A stretch of 64,000 bases of DNA from Saposhnikovia divaricata (lineage: Eukaryota; Streptophyta; Magnoliopsida; Apiales; Apiaceae), in contig CM071598.1 of assembly GCA_036435485.1 (NCBI GenBank), positions 227,184,648-227,248,647 on the forward strand, given 5' to 3'. Made by a program: the position numbers and the translations under genes. The notes beneath the pieces are model-generated. The model saw nothing but the letters and a program-made list of their open reading frames with translations, had not been told where the DNA came from and searched no databases. Shown here one piece after another: positions 53,880 to 64,000 of the stretch; positions within the stretch are counted from its first letter, which is position 1, and each line of letters opens with the position of its first letter.

Positions 53880-55569
53880 ATCGAAACTCGGTTTTCGGAA
53901 AATTCTCAAAGGGGTTAGTACACGGGATATTGTTAAAAATTAAGTCGGACCATTTTGCTGATATTTTTACATATTTTGTTCTTATGGGTTATTGAAATTC
54001 AACAAAATTTTATTTGACGCAGTTCGAACCTGAATCAGAGCTGATATGATCGAAACTCGGTTTTCGAATAATCCTCAAAGTGGTTAGTACACGGGATATT
54101 GTTAAAAATCGAGTCGGACTATTTTAGGGATATTTTTACATATTTTGTTCCTATGGGTTATTGGAATTCAACGAAATTTTACTTGACGCAGTTCAGACCG
54201 GAATCGAAGCTGGTATGATCGAAACTCGGTTTTCGGAAAATTCTCAAAAGGGTTAGTACACGGGATATTGTTAAAAATCAAGTCGGACCATTTTGTGGAT
54301 ATTTTTACATATTTTGTTCCTATGGGTTATTGAAATTCAACAAAATTTTATTTGGCGTAGTTCGAACCTGAATCGGAGCTGATATGATCGAAACTCGATT
54401 TTCGGATAATCCTCAAAGTGGTTAGTACACGGGATATTGTTAAAAATAAAGTCGGACCATTTTAGGGATGTTTTTACATATTTTGTTCCTATGGGTTATT
54501 GGAATTCAACGAAATTTTATTTGACGCAATTCGGACCTTAATCGGAGCTGATATAGTCAAAACTCGGTTTTTGGATAATCCTCAAAGGGGTTAGTACACG
54601 GGATATTGTTAAAAATTGAGTCAGACCATTTTGTGGATATTTTTACATATTTTGTTCCTACGGGTTATTGGAATTCAAAAAAAATTTATTTGACGTAGTT
54701 CGGACCGGAATCGGAGATGATATGATCGAAACTCGGTTTTCGGAAAATTCTCAAAGGGGTTAGTACACGGGATATTGTTAAAAATCAAGTCGGACCATTT
54801 TGCTGATATTTTTACATATTTTGTTCTTATGGGTTATTGAAATTCAACAAAATTTTATTTGACGCAGTTCGAACCTGAATCAGAGCTGATATGATCGAAA
54901 CTCGGTTTTCGAATAATCCTCAAAGTGGTTAGTACACGGGATATTGTTAAAAATCGAGTCGGACTATTTTAGGGATATTTTTACATATTTTGTTCCTATG
55001 GGTTATTGGAATTCAACGAAATTTTACTTGACGCAGTTCAGACCGGAATCGAAGCTGGTATGATCGAAACTCGGTTTTCGGAAAATTCTCAAAAGGGTTA
55101 GTACACGGGATATTGTTAAAAATCTAGTCGGACCATTTTGTGGATATTTTTACATATTTTGTTCCTATGGGTTATTGAAATTCAACAAAATTTTATTTGG
55201 CGTAGTTCGAACCTGAATCGGAGCTGATATGATCGAAACTCGATTTTCGGATAATCCTCAAAGTGGTTAGTACACGGGATATTGTTAAAAATAAAGTCGG
55301 ACCATTTTAGGGATGTTTTTACATATTTTGTTCCTATGGGTTATTGGAATTCAACGAAATTTTATTTGACGCAATTCGGACCTTAATCGGAGCTGATATA
55401 GTCAAAACTCGGTTTTTGGATAATCCTCAAAGGGGTTAGTACACGGGATATTGTTAAAAATTGAGTCAGACCATTTTGTGGATATTTTTACATATTTTGT
55501 TCCTATGGGTTATTGGAATTCAAAAAAATTTTATTTGACGTAGTTCGGACCGGAATCGGAGCTAATATT
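53880..55569. repeat. 5-mer HOR (845 bp), two tandem copies
   Basis: Unit e a' b c d begins at 53880 and 54725, exactly 5x169 bp apart, and the ggagatgat marker lies at 53868 and 54713. The copies differ by aattaagtcgg (~53938) in the first and aatctagtcgg (~55122) in the second. The unit contains no d' monomer, so no base is lost. It is the same c d e a' b series that forms the first part of the 12-mer. Confidence 0.88.
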
Positions 55570-58500
55570 ATCGAAACTCGGTTTTTGGAAAATTCTCAAA
55601 GGGGTTAGTACACGGGATATTGTTAAAAATCAAGTCGGACTATTTTGCTGATATTTTTACATATTTTGTTCTTATGGGTTATTGAAATTCAACAAAATTT
55701 TATCTGACGCAGTTCGAACCTGAATCAGAGCTGATATGATCGAAACTCGGTTTTCGGATAATCCTCAAAGTGGTTAGTACACGGGATATTGTTAAAAATG
55801 AAGTCGGACCATTTTAGGGATATTTTTACATATTTTGTTCCTATGGGTTATTGGAATTCAACGAAATTTTATTTGACGCAGTTCAGACCGGAATCGAAGC
55901 TCGTATGATCGAAACTCGGTTTTCGGAAAATTCTCAAAAGGGTTAGTACACGGGATATTGTTAAAAATCAAGTCGGACCATTTTGTGGATATTTTTACAA
56001 ATCTTGTTCCTATGGGTTATTGAAATTCAACAAAATTTTATTTGGCGTAGTTCGAACTTGAATCGGAGCTAATATGATCGAAACTCGATTTTCGGATAAT
56101 CCTCAAAGTGGTTAGTACACGGGATATTGTTAAAAATGAAGTCGAACCATTTTAGGGATATTTTTACATATTTTGTTCCTATGGGTTATTGGAATTCAAC
56201 GAAATTTTATTTGACGCAATTCGGACCTGAATCGGAGCTGATATAGTCAAAACTCGGTTTTTAGATAATCCTCAAAGGGGTTAGTACACGGAATATTGTT
56301 AAAAATCAAGTCGGACCATTTTTTGGATGTTTTTACATATTTTGTTCATATGGGTTATTGAAATTCAACAAAATTTTATTTGACGCAGTTCGAACCTGAA
56401 TCAGAGCTGATATGATCGAAACTCGATTTTCGAATAATCCTCAAAGTGGTTAGCACACGGGATATTGTTAAAAATCGAGTCAGACCATTTTAGGGATATT
56501 TTTACATATTTTGTTCCTATGGGTTATTGAAATTCAACAAAATTTTATTTGGCGTAGTTCGAACCTGAATCGGAGCTGGTATGATCGAAACTCGATTTTC
56601 GGATAATCCTCAAAGTGGTTAGTACACGGGATATTGTTAAAAATGAAGTCGGACCATTTTAGGGATATTTTTACATATTTTGTTCCTATTTGTTATTGGA
56701 ATTCAACGAAATTTTATTTGACGCAATTCGGACCTGAATCGGAGCTGATATAGTCAAAACTCGGTTTTTGGATAATCCTCAAAGGGGTTAGTACACGGGA
56801 TATTGTTAAAAATTGAGTCAGACCATTTTGTGGATATTTTTACATATTTTGTTCCTACGGGTTATTGGAATTCAAAAAAAATTTATTTGACGTAGTTCGG
56901 ACCGGAATCGGAGATGATATGATCGAAACTCGGTTTTCGGAAAATTCTCAAAGGGGTTAGTACACGTGATATTGTTAAAAATCAAGTCGGACCATTTTGC
57001 TGATATTTTTACATATTTTGTTCTTATGGGTTATTGAAATTCAACAAAATTTTATTTGACGCAGTTCGAACCTGAATCAGAGCTGATATGATCGAAACTC
57101 GGTTTTCGAATAATCCTCAAAGTGGTTAGTACACGGGATATTGTTAAAAATCGAGTCGGACTATTTTAGGGATATTTTTACATATTTTGTTCCTATGGGT
57201 TATTGGAATTCAACGAAATTTTACTTGACGCAGTTCAGACCGGAATCGAAGCTGGTATGATCGAAACTCGGTTTTCGGAAAATTCTCAAAAGGGTTAGTA
57301 CACGGGATATTGTTAAAAATCAAGTCGGACCATTTTGTGGATATTTTTACATATTTTGTTCCTATGGGTTATTGAAATTCAACAAAATTTTATTTGGCGT
57401 AGTTCGAACCTGAATCGGAGCTGATATGATCGAAACTCGATTTTCGGATAATCCTCAAAGTGGTTAGTACACGGGATATTGTTAAAAATAAAGTCGGACC
57501 ATTTTAGGGATGTTTTTACATATTTTGTTCCTATGGGTTATTGGAATTCAACGAAATTTTATTTGACGCAATTCGGACCTTAATCGGAGCTGATATAGTC
57601 AAAACTCGGTTTTTGGATAATCCTCAAAGGGGTTAGTACACGGGATATTGTTAAAAATTGAGTCAGACCATTTTGTGGATATTTTTACATATTTTGTTCC
57701 TATGGGTTATTGGAATTCAAAAAAATTTTATTTGACGTAGTTCGGACCGGAATCGGAGCTAATATTATCGAAACTCGGTTTTTGGAAAATTCTCAAAGGG
57801 GTTAGTACACGGGATATTGTTAAAAATCAAGTCGGACTATTTTGCTGATATTTTTACATATTTTGTTCTTATGGGTTATTGAAATTCAACAAAATTTTAT
57901 CTGACGCAGTTCGAACCTGAATCAGAGCTGATATGATCGAAACTCGGTTTTCGGATAATCCTCAAAGTGGTTAGTACACGGGATATTGTTAAAAATGAAG
58001 TCGGACCATTTTAGGGATATTTTTACATATTTTGTTCCTATGGGTTATTGGAATTCAACGAAATTTTATTTGACGCAGTTCAGACCGGAATCGAAGCTCG
58101 TATGATCGAAACTCGGTTTTCGGAAAATTCTCAAAAGGGTTAGTACACGGGATATTGTTAAAAATCAAGTCGGACCATTTTGTGGATATTTTTACAAATC
58201 TTGTTCCTATGGGTTATTGAAATTCAACAAAATTTTATTTGGCGTAGTTCGAACTTGAATCGGAGCTAATATGATCGAAACTCGATTTTCGGATAATCCT
58301 CAAAGTGGTTAGTACACGGGATATTGTTAAAAATGAAGTCGAACCATTTTAGGGATATTTTTACATATTTTGTTCCTATGGGTTATTGGAATTCAACGAA
58401 ATTTTATTTGACGCAATTCGGACCTGAATCGGAGCTGATATAGTCAAAACTCGGTTTTTAGATAATCCTCAAAGGGGTTAGTACACGGAATATTGTTAAA

Positions 58501-60808
58501 AATCAAGTCGGACCATTTTTTGGATGTTTTTACATATTTTGTTCATATGGGTTATTGAAATTCAACAAAATTTTATTTGACGCAGTTCGAACCTGAATCA
58601 GAGCTGATATGATCGAAACTCGATTTTCGAATAATCCTCAAAGTGGTTAGCACACGGGATATTGTTAAAAATCGAGTCAGACCATTTTAGGGATATTTTT
58701 ACATATTTTGTTCCTATGGGTTATTGAAATTCAACAAAATTTTATTTGGCGTAGTTCGAACCTGAATCGGAGCTGGTATGATCGAAACTCGATTTTCGGA
58801 TAATCCTCAAAGTGGTTAGTACACGGGATATTGTTAAAAATGAAGTCGGACCATTTTAGGGATATTTTTACATATTTTGTTCCTATTGGTTATTGGAATT
58901 CAACGAAATTTTATTTGACGCAATTCGGACCTGAATCGGAGCTGATATAGTCAAAACTCGGTTTTTGGATAATCCTCAAAGGGGTTAGTACACGGGATAT
59001 TGTTAAAAATTGAGTCAGACCATTTTGTGGATATTTTTACATATTTTGTTCCTACGGGTTATTGGAATTCAAAAAAAATTTATTTGACGTAGTTCGGACC
59101 GGAATCGGAGATGATATGATCGAAACTCGGTTTTCGGAAAATTCTCAAAGGGGTTAGTACACGTGATATTGTTAAAAATCAAGTCGGACCATTTTGCTGA
59201 TATTTTTACATATTTTGTTCTTATGGGTTATTGAAATTCAACAAAATTTTATTTGACGCAGTTCGAACCTGAATCAGAGCTGATATGATCGAAACTCGGT
59301 TTTCGAATAATCCTCAAAGTGGTTAGTACACGGGATATTGTTAAAAATCGAGTCGGACTATTTTAGGGATATTTTTACATATTTTGTTCCTATGGGTTAT
59401 TGGAATTCAACGAAATTTTACTTGACGCAGTTCAGACCGGAATCGAAGCTGGTATGATCGAAACTCGGTTTTCGGAAAATTCTCAAAAGGGTTAGTACAC
59501 GGGATATTGTTAAAAATCAAGTCGGACCATTTTGTGGATATTTTTACATATTTTGTTCCTATGGGTTATTGAAATTCAACAAAATTTTATTTGGCGTAGT
59601 TCGAACCTGAATCGGAGCTGATATGATCGAAACTCGATTTTCGGATAATCCTCAAAGTGGTTAGTACACGGGATATTGTTAAAAATAAAGTCGGACCATT
59701 TTAGGGATGTTTTTACATATTTTGTTCCTATGGGTTATTGGAATTCAACGAAATTTTATTTGACGCAATTCGGACCTTAATCGGAGCTGATATAGTCAAA
59801 ACTCGGTTTTTGGATAATCCTCAAAGGGGTTAGTACACGGGATATTGTTAAAAATTGAGTCAGACCATTTTGTGGATATTTTTACATATTTTGTTCCTAT
59901 GGGTTATTGGAATTCAAAAAAATTTTATTTGACGTAGTTCGGACCGGAATCGGAGCTAATATTATCGAAACTCAGTTTTCGGAAAATTCTCAAAGGGGTT
60001 AGTACACGGGATATTGTTAAAAATCAAGTCGGACCATTTTGCTGATATTTTTACATATTTTGTTCTTATGGGTTATTGAAATTCAACAAAATTTTATCTG
60101 ACGCAGTTCGAACCTGAATCAGAGCTGATATGATCGAAACTCGGTTTTCGGATAATCCTCAAAGTGGTTAGTACACGGGATATTGTTAAAAATGAAGTCG
60201 GACCATTTTAGGGATATTTTTACATATTTTGTTCCTATGGGTTATTGGAATTCAACGAAATTTTATTTGACGCAGTTCAGACCGGAATCGAAGCTGGTAT
60301 GATCGAAACTCGGTTTTCGGAAAATTCTCGAAAGGGTTAGTACACGGGATATTGTTAAAAATCAAGTCGGACCATTTTGTGGATATTTTTACAAATTTTG
60401 TTCCTATGGGTTATTGAAATTCAACAAAATTTTATTTGGCGTAGTTCGAACTTGAATCGGAGCTGATATGATCGAAACTCGATTTTCGGATAATCCTCAA
60501 AGTGGTTAGTACACGGGATATTGTTAAAAATGAAGTCGAACCATTTTAGGGATATTTTTACATATTTTGTTCCTATGGGTTATTGGAATTCAACGAAATT
60601 TTATTTGACGCAATTCGGACCTGAATCGGAGCTGATATAGTCAAAACTCGGTTTTTAGATAATCCTCAAAGGGGTTAGTACACGGAATATTGTTAAAAAT
60701 CAAGTCGGACCATTTTGTGGATGTTTTTACATATTTTGTTCATATGGGTTATTGAAATTCAACAAAATTTTATTTGACGCAGTTCGAACCTGAATCAGAG
60801 CTGATATG
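54725..60808. repeat. 13-mer HOR (2197 bp), about 2.8 copies
   Basis: Unit e a' b c d e a b c'' h g c d begins at 54725, 56922 and 59119; 2197 is exactly 13x169. Shared private variants at this step: tcgtatgatc (55901, 58098), acaaatcttg (55997, 58194), gtttttggaaaattc (~55580, 57777) and ggagctggtatgatc ahead of 56584 and 58781. The third copy lacks several of these and ends in g' rather than g, so it resembles 29.2-30.4 kb. The first copy overlaps the second 5-mer. A cctatttgtt change (~56687) is private to one copy. Confidence 0.88.
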
Positions 60809-60977
60809 ATCGAAACTCGATTTTCGAATAATCCTCAAAGTGGTTAGTACACGGGATATTGTTAAAAATCGAGTCAGACCATTTTAGGGATATTTTTACA
60901 TATTTTGTTCCTATGTGTTATTGAAATTCAACAAAAAAAATTTTGGCGTAGTTCGAACGTGAATCGGAGCTGATATG

Positions 60978-63002
60978 ATCGAAACTCGATTTTCGGATAA
61001 TCCTCAAAGTGGTTAGTACACGGGATATTGTTAAAAATGAAGTCGGACCATTTTAGGGATATTTTTACATATTTTGTTCCTATGGGTTATTGGAATTCAA
61101 CGAAATTTTATTTGACGCAATTCGGACCTGAATCGGAACTGATATAGTCAAAACTCGGTTTTTGGATAATCCTCAAAGGGTTAGTACACGGGATATTGTT
61201 AAAAATTGAGTCAGACCATTTTGTGGATATTTTTACATATTTTGTTCCTATGGGTTGTTGGAATTCAACAAAATTTTATTTGACGTAGTTCGGACCGGAA
61301 TCGGAGCTGATATGATCGAAACTCGGTTTTCGGAAAATTCTCAAAGGGGTTAGTACACGGGATATTGTTGAAAATCAAGTCGGACCATTATGTGGATGTT
61401 TCTACATATTTTGTTCATATGGGTTATTGAAATTCAAAAAAAATTTATTTGACGGAGTTCGAACCTGAATCAGAGCTGATATGATCGAAACTCGGTTTTC
61501 GAATAATCCTCAAAGTGGTTAGTACACGGGATATTGTTAAAAATCGAGTCAGACCATTTTAGGGATATTTTTACATATTTTGTTCCTATGGGTTATTGAA
61601 ATTCAACAAAATTTTATTTGGCGTAGTTCGAACTTGAATCGGAGCTGATATGATCGAAACTCGATTTTCGGATAATCCTCAAAGTGGTTAGTACACGGGA
61701 TATTGTTACAAATGAAGTCGCACCATTTTAGGGATATTTTTAAATATTTTGTTCCTATGGGTTATTGGAATTCAACGAAATTTTATTTGACGCAATTCGG
61801 ACCTGAATCGGAACTGATATAGTCAAAACTCGGTTTTTGGATAATCCTCAAAGGGTTAGTACACGGGATATTGTTAAAAATTGAGTCGGACCATTTTGTG
61901 GATATTTTTACATATTTTGTTCCTATGGGTTGTTGGAATTCAACAAAATTTTATTTGACGTAGTTCGGACCGGAATCGGAGCTGATATGATCGAAACTCG
62001 GTTTTCGGAAAATTCTCAAAGGGGTTAGTACACGGGATATTGTTGAAAATCAAGTCGGACCATTATGTGGATGTTTCTACATATTTTGTTCATATGGGTT
62101 ATTGAAATTCAAAAAAAATTTATTTGACGGAGTTCGAACCTGAATCAGAGCTGATATGATCGAAACTCGGTTTTCGAATAATCCTCAAAGTGGTTAGTAC
62201 ACGGGATATTGTTAAAAATCGAGTCGGACTATTTTAGGGATATTTTTACATATTTTGTTCCTATGGGTTATTGGAATTCAACGAAATTTTACTTGACGCA
62301 GTTCGAACTTGAATCGGAGCTGATATGATCGAAACTCGATTTTCGGATAATCCTCAAAGTGGTTAGTACACGGGATATTGTTACAAATGAAGTCGCACCA
62401 TTTTAGGGATATTTTTAAATATTTTGTTCCTATGGGTTATTGGAATTCAACGAAATTTTATTTGACGCAATTCGGACCTGAATCGGAACTGATATAGTCA
62501 AAACTCGGTTTTTGGATAATCCTCAAAGGGTTAGTACACGGGATATTGTTAAAAATTGAGTCCGACCATTTTGTGGATATTTTTACATATTTTGTTCATA
62601 TGGGTTATTTGAATTCAACAAAATTTTATTTGACGTAGTTCGGACCGGAATCGGAGCTGATATGATCGAAACTCGATTTTCGGAAAATTCTCAAAGGGGT
62701 TAGTACACGGGATATTGTTGAAAATCAAGTCGGACCATTATGTGGATGTTTCTACATATTTTGGTCATATGGGTTATTGAAATTCAAAAAAAATTTATTT
62801 GACGCAGTTCGAACCTGAATCAGAGCTGATATGATCGAAACTCGGTTTTCGAATAATCCTCAAAGTGGTTAGTACACGGGATATTGTTAAAAATCGAGTC
62901 GGACCATTTTGTGGATATTTTTACATACTTTGTTCCTATGGGTTATTGAAATTCAACAAAATTTTATTTGGCGTAGTTCGAACCTGAATCGGAGCTGATA
63001 TG
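60978..63002. repeat. 4-mer HOR (675 bp), three tandem copies, one altered
   Basis: Units c' d' f g begin at 60978, 61653 and 62328. Markers repeated at 675 bp are tgggttgttgg (61251, 61926), gacggagttcg (~61451, ~62126) and gttacaaatg (~61705, ~62380). In the middle unit the g position (62159-62327) is a hybrid with a'-type 5' part (gtcggactatt, acttgacgcag) joined to gttcgaacttgaatcgg. The first unit aligns with 30408 at offset 30570. Confidence 0.87.
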
Positions 63003-64000
63003 ATCGAAACTCGATTTTCGGATAATCCTCAAAGTGGTTAGTACACGGGATATTGTTAAAAATGAAGTCGGGCCATTTTAGGTATATTTTTACATATTTT
63101 GTTCCTATTGGTTATTGGAATTCAACGAAATTTTATTTGACGCAATTCGGACCTGAATCGGAGCTGATATAGTCAAAACTCGGTTTTTGGATAATCCTCA
63201 AAGGGGTTAGTACACGGGATATTGTTAAAAATTGAGTCAGACCATTTTGTGGATATTTTTACATATTTTGTTCCTACGGGTTATTGGAATTCAAAAAAAA
63301 TTTATTTGACGTAGTTCGGACCGGAATCGGAGATGATATGATCGAAACTCGGTTTTCGGAAAATTCTCAAAGGGGTTAGTACACGGGATATTGTTAAAAA
63401 TCAAGTCGGACCATTTTGCTGATATTTTTACATATTTTGTTCTTATGGGTTATTGAAATTCAACAAAATTTTATTTGACGCAGTTCGAACCTGAATCAGA
63501 GCTGATATGATCGAAACTCGGTTTTCGAATAATCCTCAAAGTGGTTAGTACACGGGATATTGTTAAAAATCGAGTCGGACTATTTTAGGGATATTTTTAC
63601 ATATTTTGTTCCTATGGGTTATTGGAATTCAACGAAATTTTACTTGACGCAGTTCAGACTGGAATCGAAGCTGGTATGATCGAAACTCGGTTTTCGGAAA
63701 ATTCTCAAAAGGGTTAGTACACGGGATATTGTTAAAAATCAAGTCGGACCATTTTGTGGATATTTTTACATATTTTGTTCCTATGGGTTATTGGAATTCA
63801 ACGAAATTTTATTTGACGCAGTTCAGACCGGAATCGAAGCTGGTATGATCGAAACTCGGTTTTCGGAAAATTCTCGAAAGGGTTAGTACACGGGATATTG
63901 TTAAAAATCAAGTCGAACCATTTTGTGGATATTTTTACAAATTTTGTTCCTATGGGTTATTGAAATTCAACAAAATTTTATTTGGCGTAGTTCGAACTTG
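63003..64000. repeat. Right-edge tract c d e a' b b (last monomer partial)
   Basis: Monomers start at 63003, 63172, 63341, 63510, 63679 and 63848. The last is cut at 153 bp by the window edge. Monomer 63679 is a hybrid: b at the 5' side (ggaaaattctcaaaaggg) and a at the 3' side (gcagttcagaccgg, gaagctggtatg), so two b-type starts come in a row. The ttctcgaaagg variant (~63870) also occurs at ~60324. The order otherwise matches 34289-35133. The array clearly continues beyond the window. Confidence 0.87.

Larger units (their letters stand above)
1..64000. repeat. 169-bp satellite DNA array (378 full monomers plus a partial)
   Basis: The landmark atcgaaactcgg recurs every 169 bp (1, 170, 339, 508, 677, 846, 1015 ...) to the last start at 63848, always on the same strand. 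Class key: a = ggataatcc, gaagtcgg, gttcagacc, gaagctggtatg; a' = a with gaataatcc and gtcggactatt; b = ggaaaattc, caaaaggg, ttggcgtagttcgaacc; c = cgattttcggataatcc, gcaattcggacc, ending gatata; d = gtcaaaactcggttttt, caaagggg, tgagtcag; d' = d with caaaggg; e = caaagggg, ttgctgat, cttatggg; f = gttgaaaatc, attatgtggatgtttc; g = gaataatcc, cgagtcag, ttggcgtag; h = tttagataatcc, cggaatatt. Primes on c and g mark subvariants. Two superfamilies are visible: a, c and d carry ggaattcaa and ttcgga/ttcaga; b, e, f, g and h carry gaaattcaa and gttcgaac. Such arrays typically form centromeric or heterochromatic chromatin; that role is inferred from family behaviour. Confidence 0.98.

Noticed and set aside
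1..64000. Open reading frames in the repeat
   Set aside because: The monomer length is 1 modulo 3, so any frame cycles through all phases every three monomers. Stops occur in all six frames of a class b monomer checked by hand (for example TAG in gttagtac, TGA in tattgaaat and cctgaatc; on the other strand TTA in gttatt and gttagt, CTA in cctatg). Any longer ORFs would be chance.
1..64000. CENP-B box in the monomer
   Set aside because: The best candidate, tttcggataatcctcaa, matches the TTCG and central A of nTTCGnnnnAnnCGGGn but has CTCA where CGGG is required. The match is too weak to call.
1..64000. CRISPR array, because of regular direct repeats
   Set aside because: There are no unique spacers; the full 169-bp unit repeats head to tail with graded divergence, and A/T-rich satellite structure explains it.
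1..64000. Telomere-like GGGTTAG in aaaggggttagtac and GGGTTAT in tatgggttatt
   Set aside because: Each occurs singly per monomer and never as a tandem array of 6-7 bp repeats, so it is coincidental.
1..64000. Transposable element or retrotransposon insertion in the array
   Set aside because: Monomer starts are accounted for without a gap from 1 to 63848; no stretch departs from the satellite, and there are no terminal repeats or target-site duplications.
1..64000. A functional tRNA gene at gtggttagtac ... gttcgaacc
   Set aside because: No cloverleaf stems can be paired around these motifs, spacing is about 105 bp, and a TTTTT run lies between them. Kept only as a low-confidence resemblance.

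Overview
The whole window is one uninterrupted, head-to-tail satellite DNA array. The monomer is 169 bp and about 34% GC (hand count of one monomer). I count 378 complete monomers plus a 153-bp partial one at the right edge. I see no protein gene, RNA gene, transposon, inversion or non-satellite spacer. Such an array points to a eukaryotic centromeric or pericentromeric (or other heterochromatic) block. Monomer length and base composition are typical of plant centromere satellites, but I do not recognise the family and cannot name the organism; an invertebrate is not excluded.

Monomers fall into diagnostic classes, called a to h here (key in the first feature). They are arranged in several generations of higher-order repeats (HORs): a simple 3-mer (507 bp) at 1-1352 and 22295-26012; a 4-mer (675 bp) at 30408-32431 and 60978-63002; a 5-mer (845 bp) at 53880-55569; a 7-mer (1182 bp) at 49320-52866; a 12-mer (2027 bp) at 5575-9628 and 37161-41213; a 13-mer (2197 bp) at 54725-60808; a 16-mer (2702 bp) at 7602-13005 and 41214-49319; and a 28-mer (4729 bp) present as two nearly identical copies at 12952-22404.

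Above these lies a long-range duplication. The tract starting at 1353 recurs from 32939 at an offset of 31586 bp. The offset steps to 33612, 34118 and 36483 bp where an extra 12-mer, a 3-monomer deletion and two extra 7-mers separate the copies. A second homologous pair (29056-~31250 and 59626-~61820) is offset by 30570 bp.

The layout, left to right: 3-mer block; first complex tract (4-, 12-, 16- and 28-mers); second 3-mer block; a disordered zone rich in hybrid monomers (26013-29055); a short complex tract; a 4-mer block; the second copy of the complex tract with extra 12-mer and 7-mer expansions; then 5-mer, 13-mer and 4-mer blocks to the right edge.

The array changes length almost only in whole monomers. 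Apart from one recurrent 1-bp deletion that marks class d' (35 copies), I found only four other indels in 64 kb. Several duplication junctions fall inside monomers at places where two classes are identical for tens of bases, as expected from in-register unequal exchange or break-induced replication.
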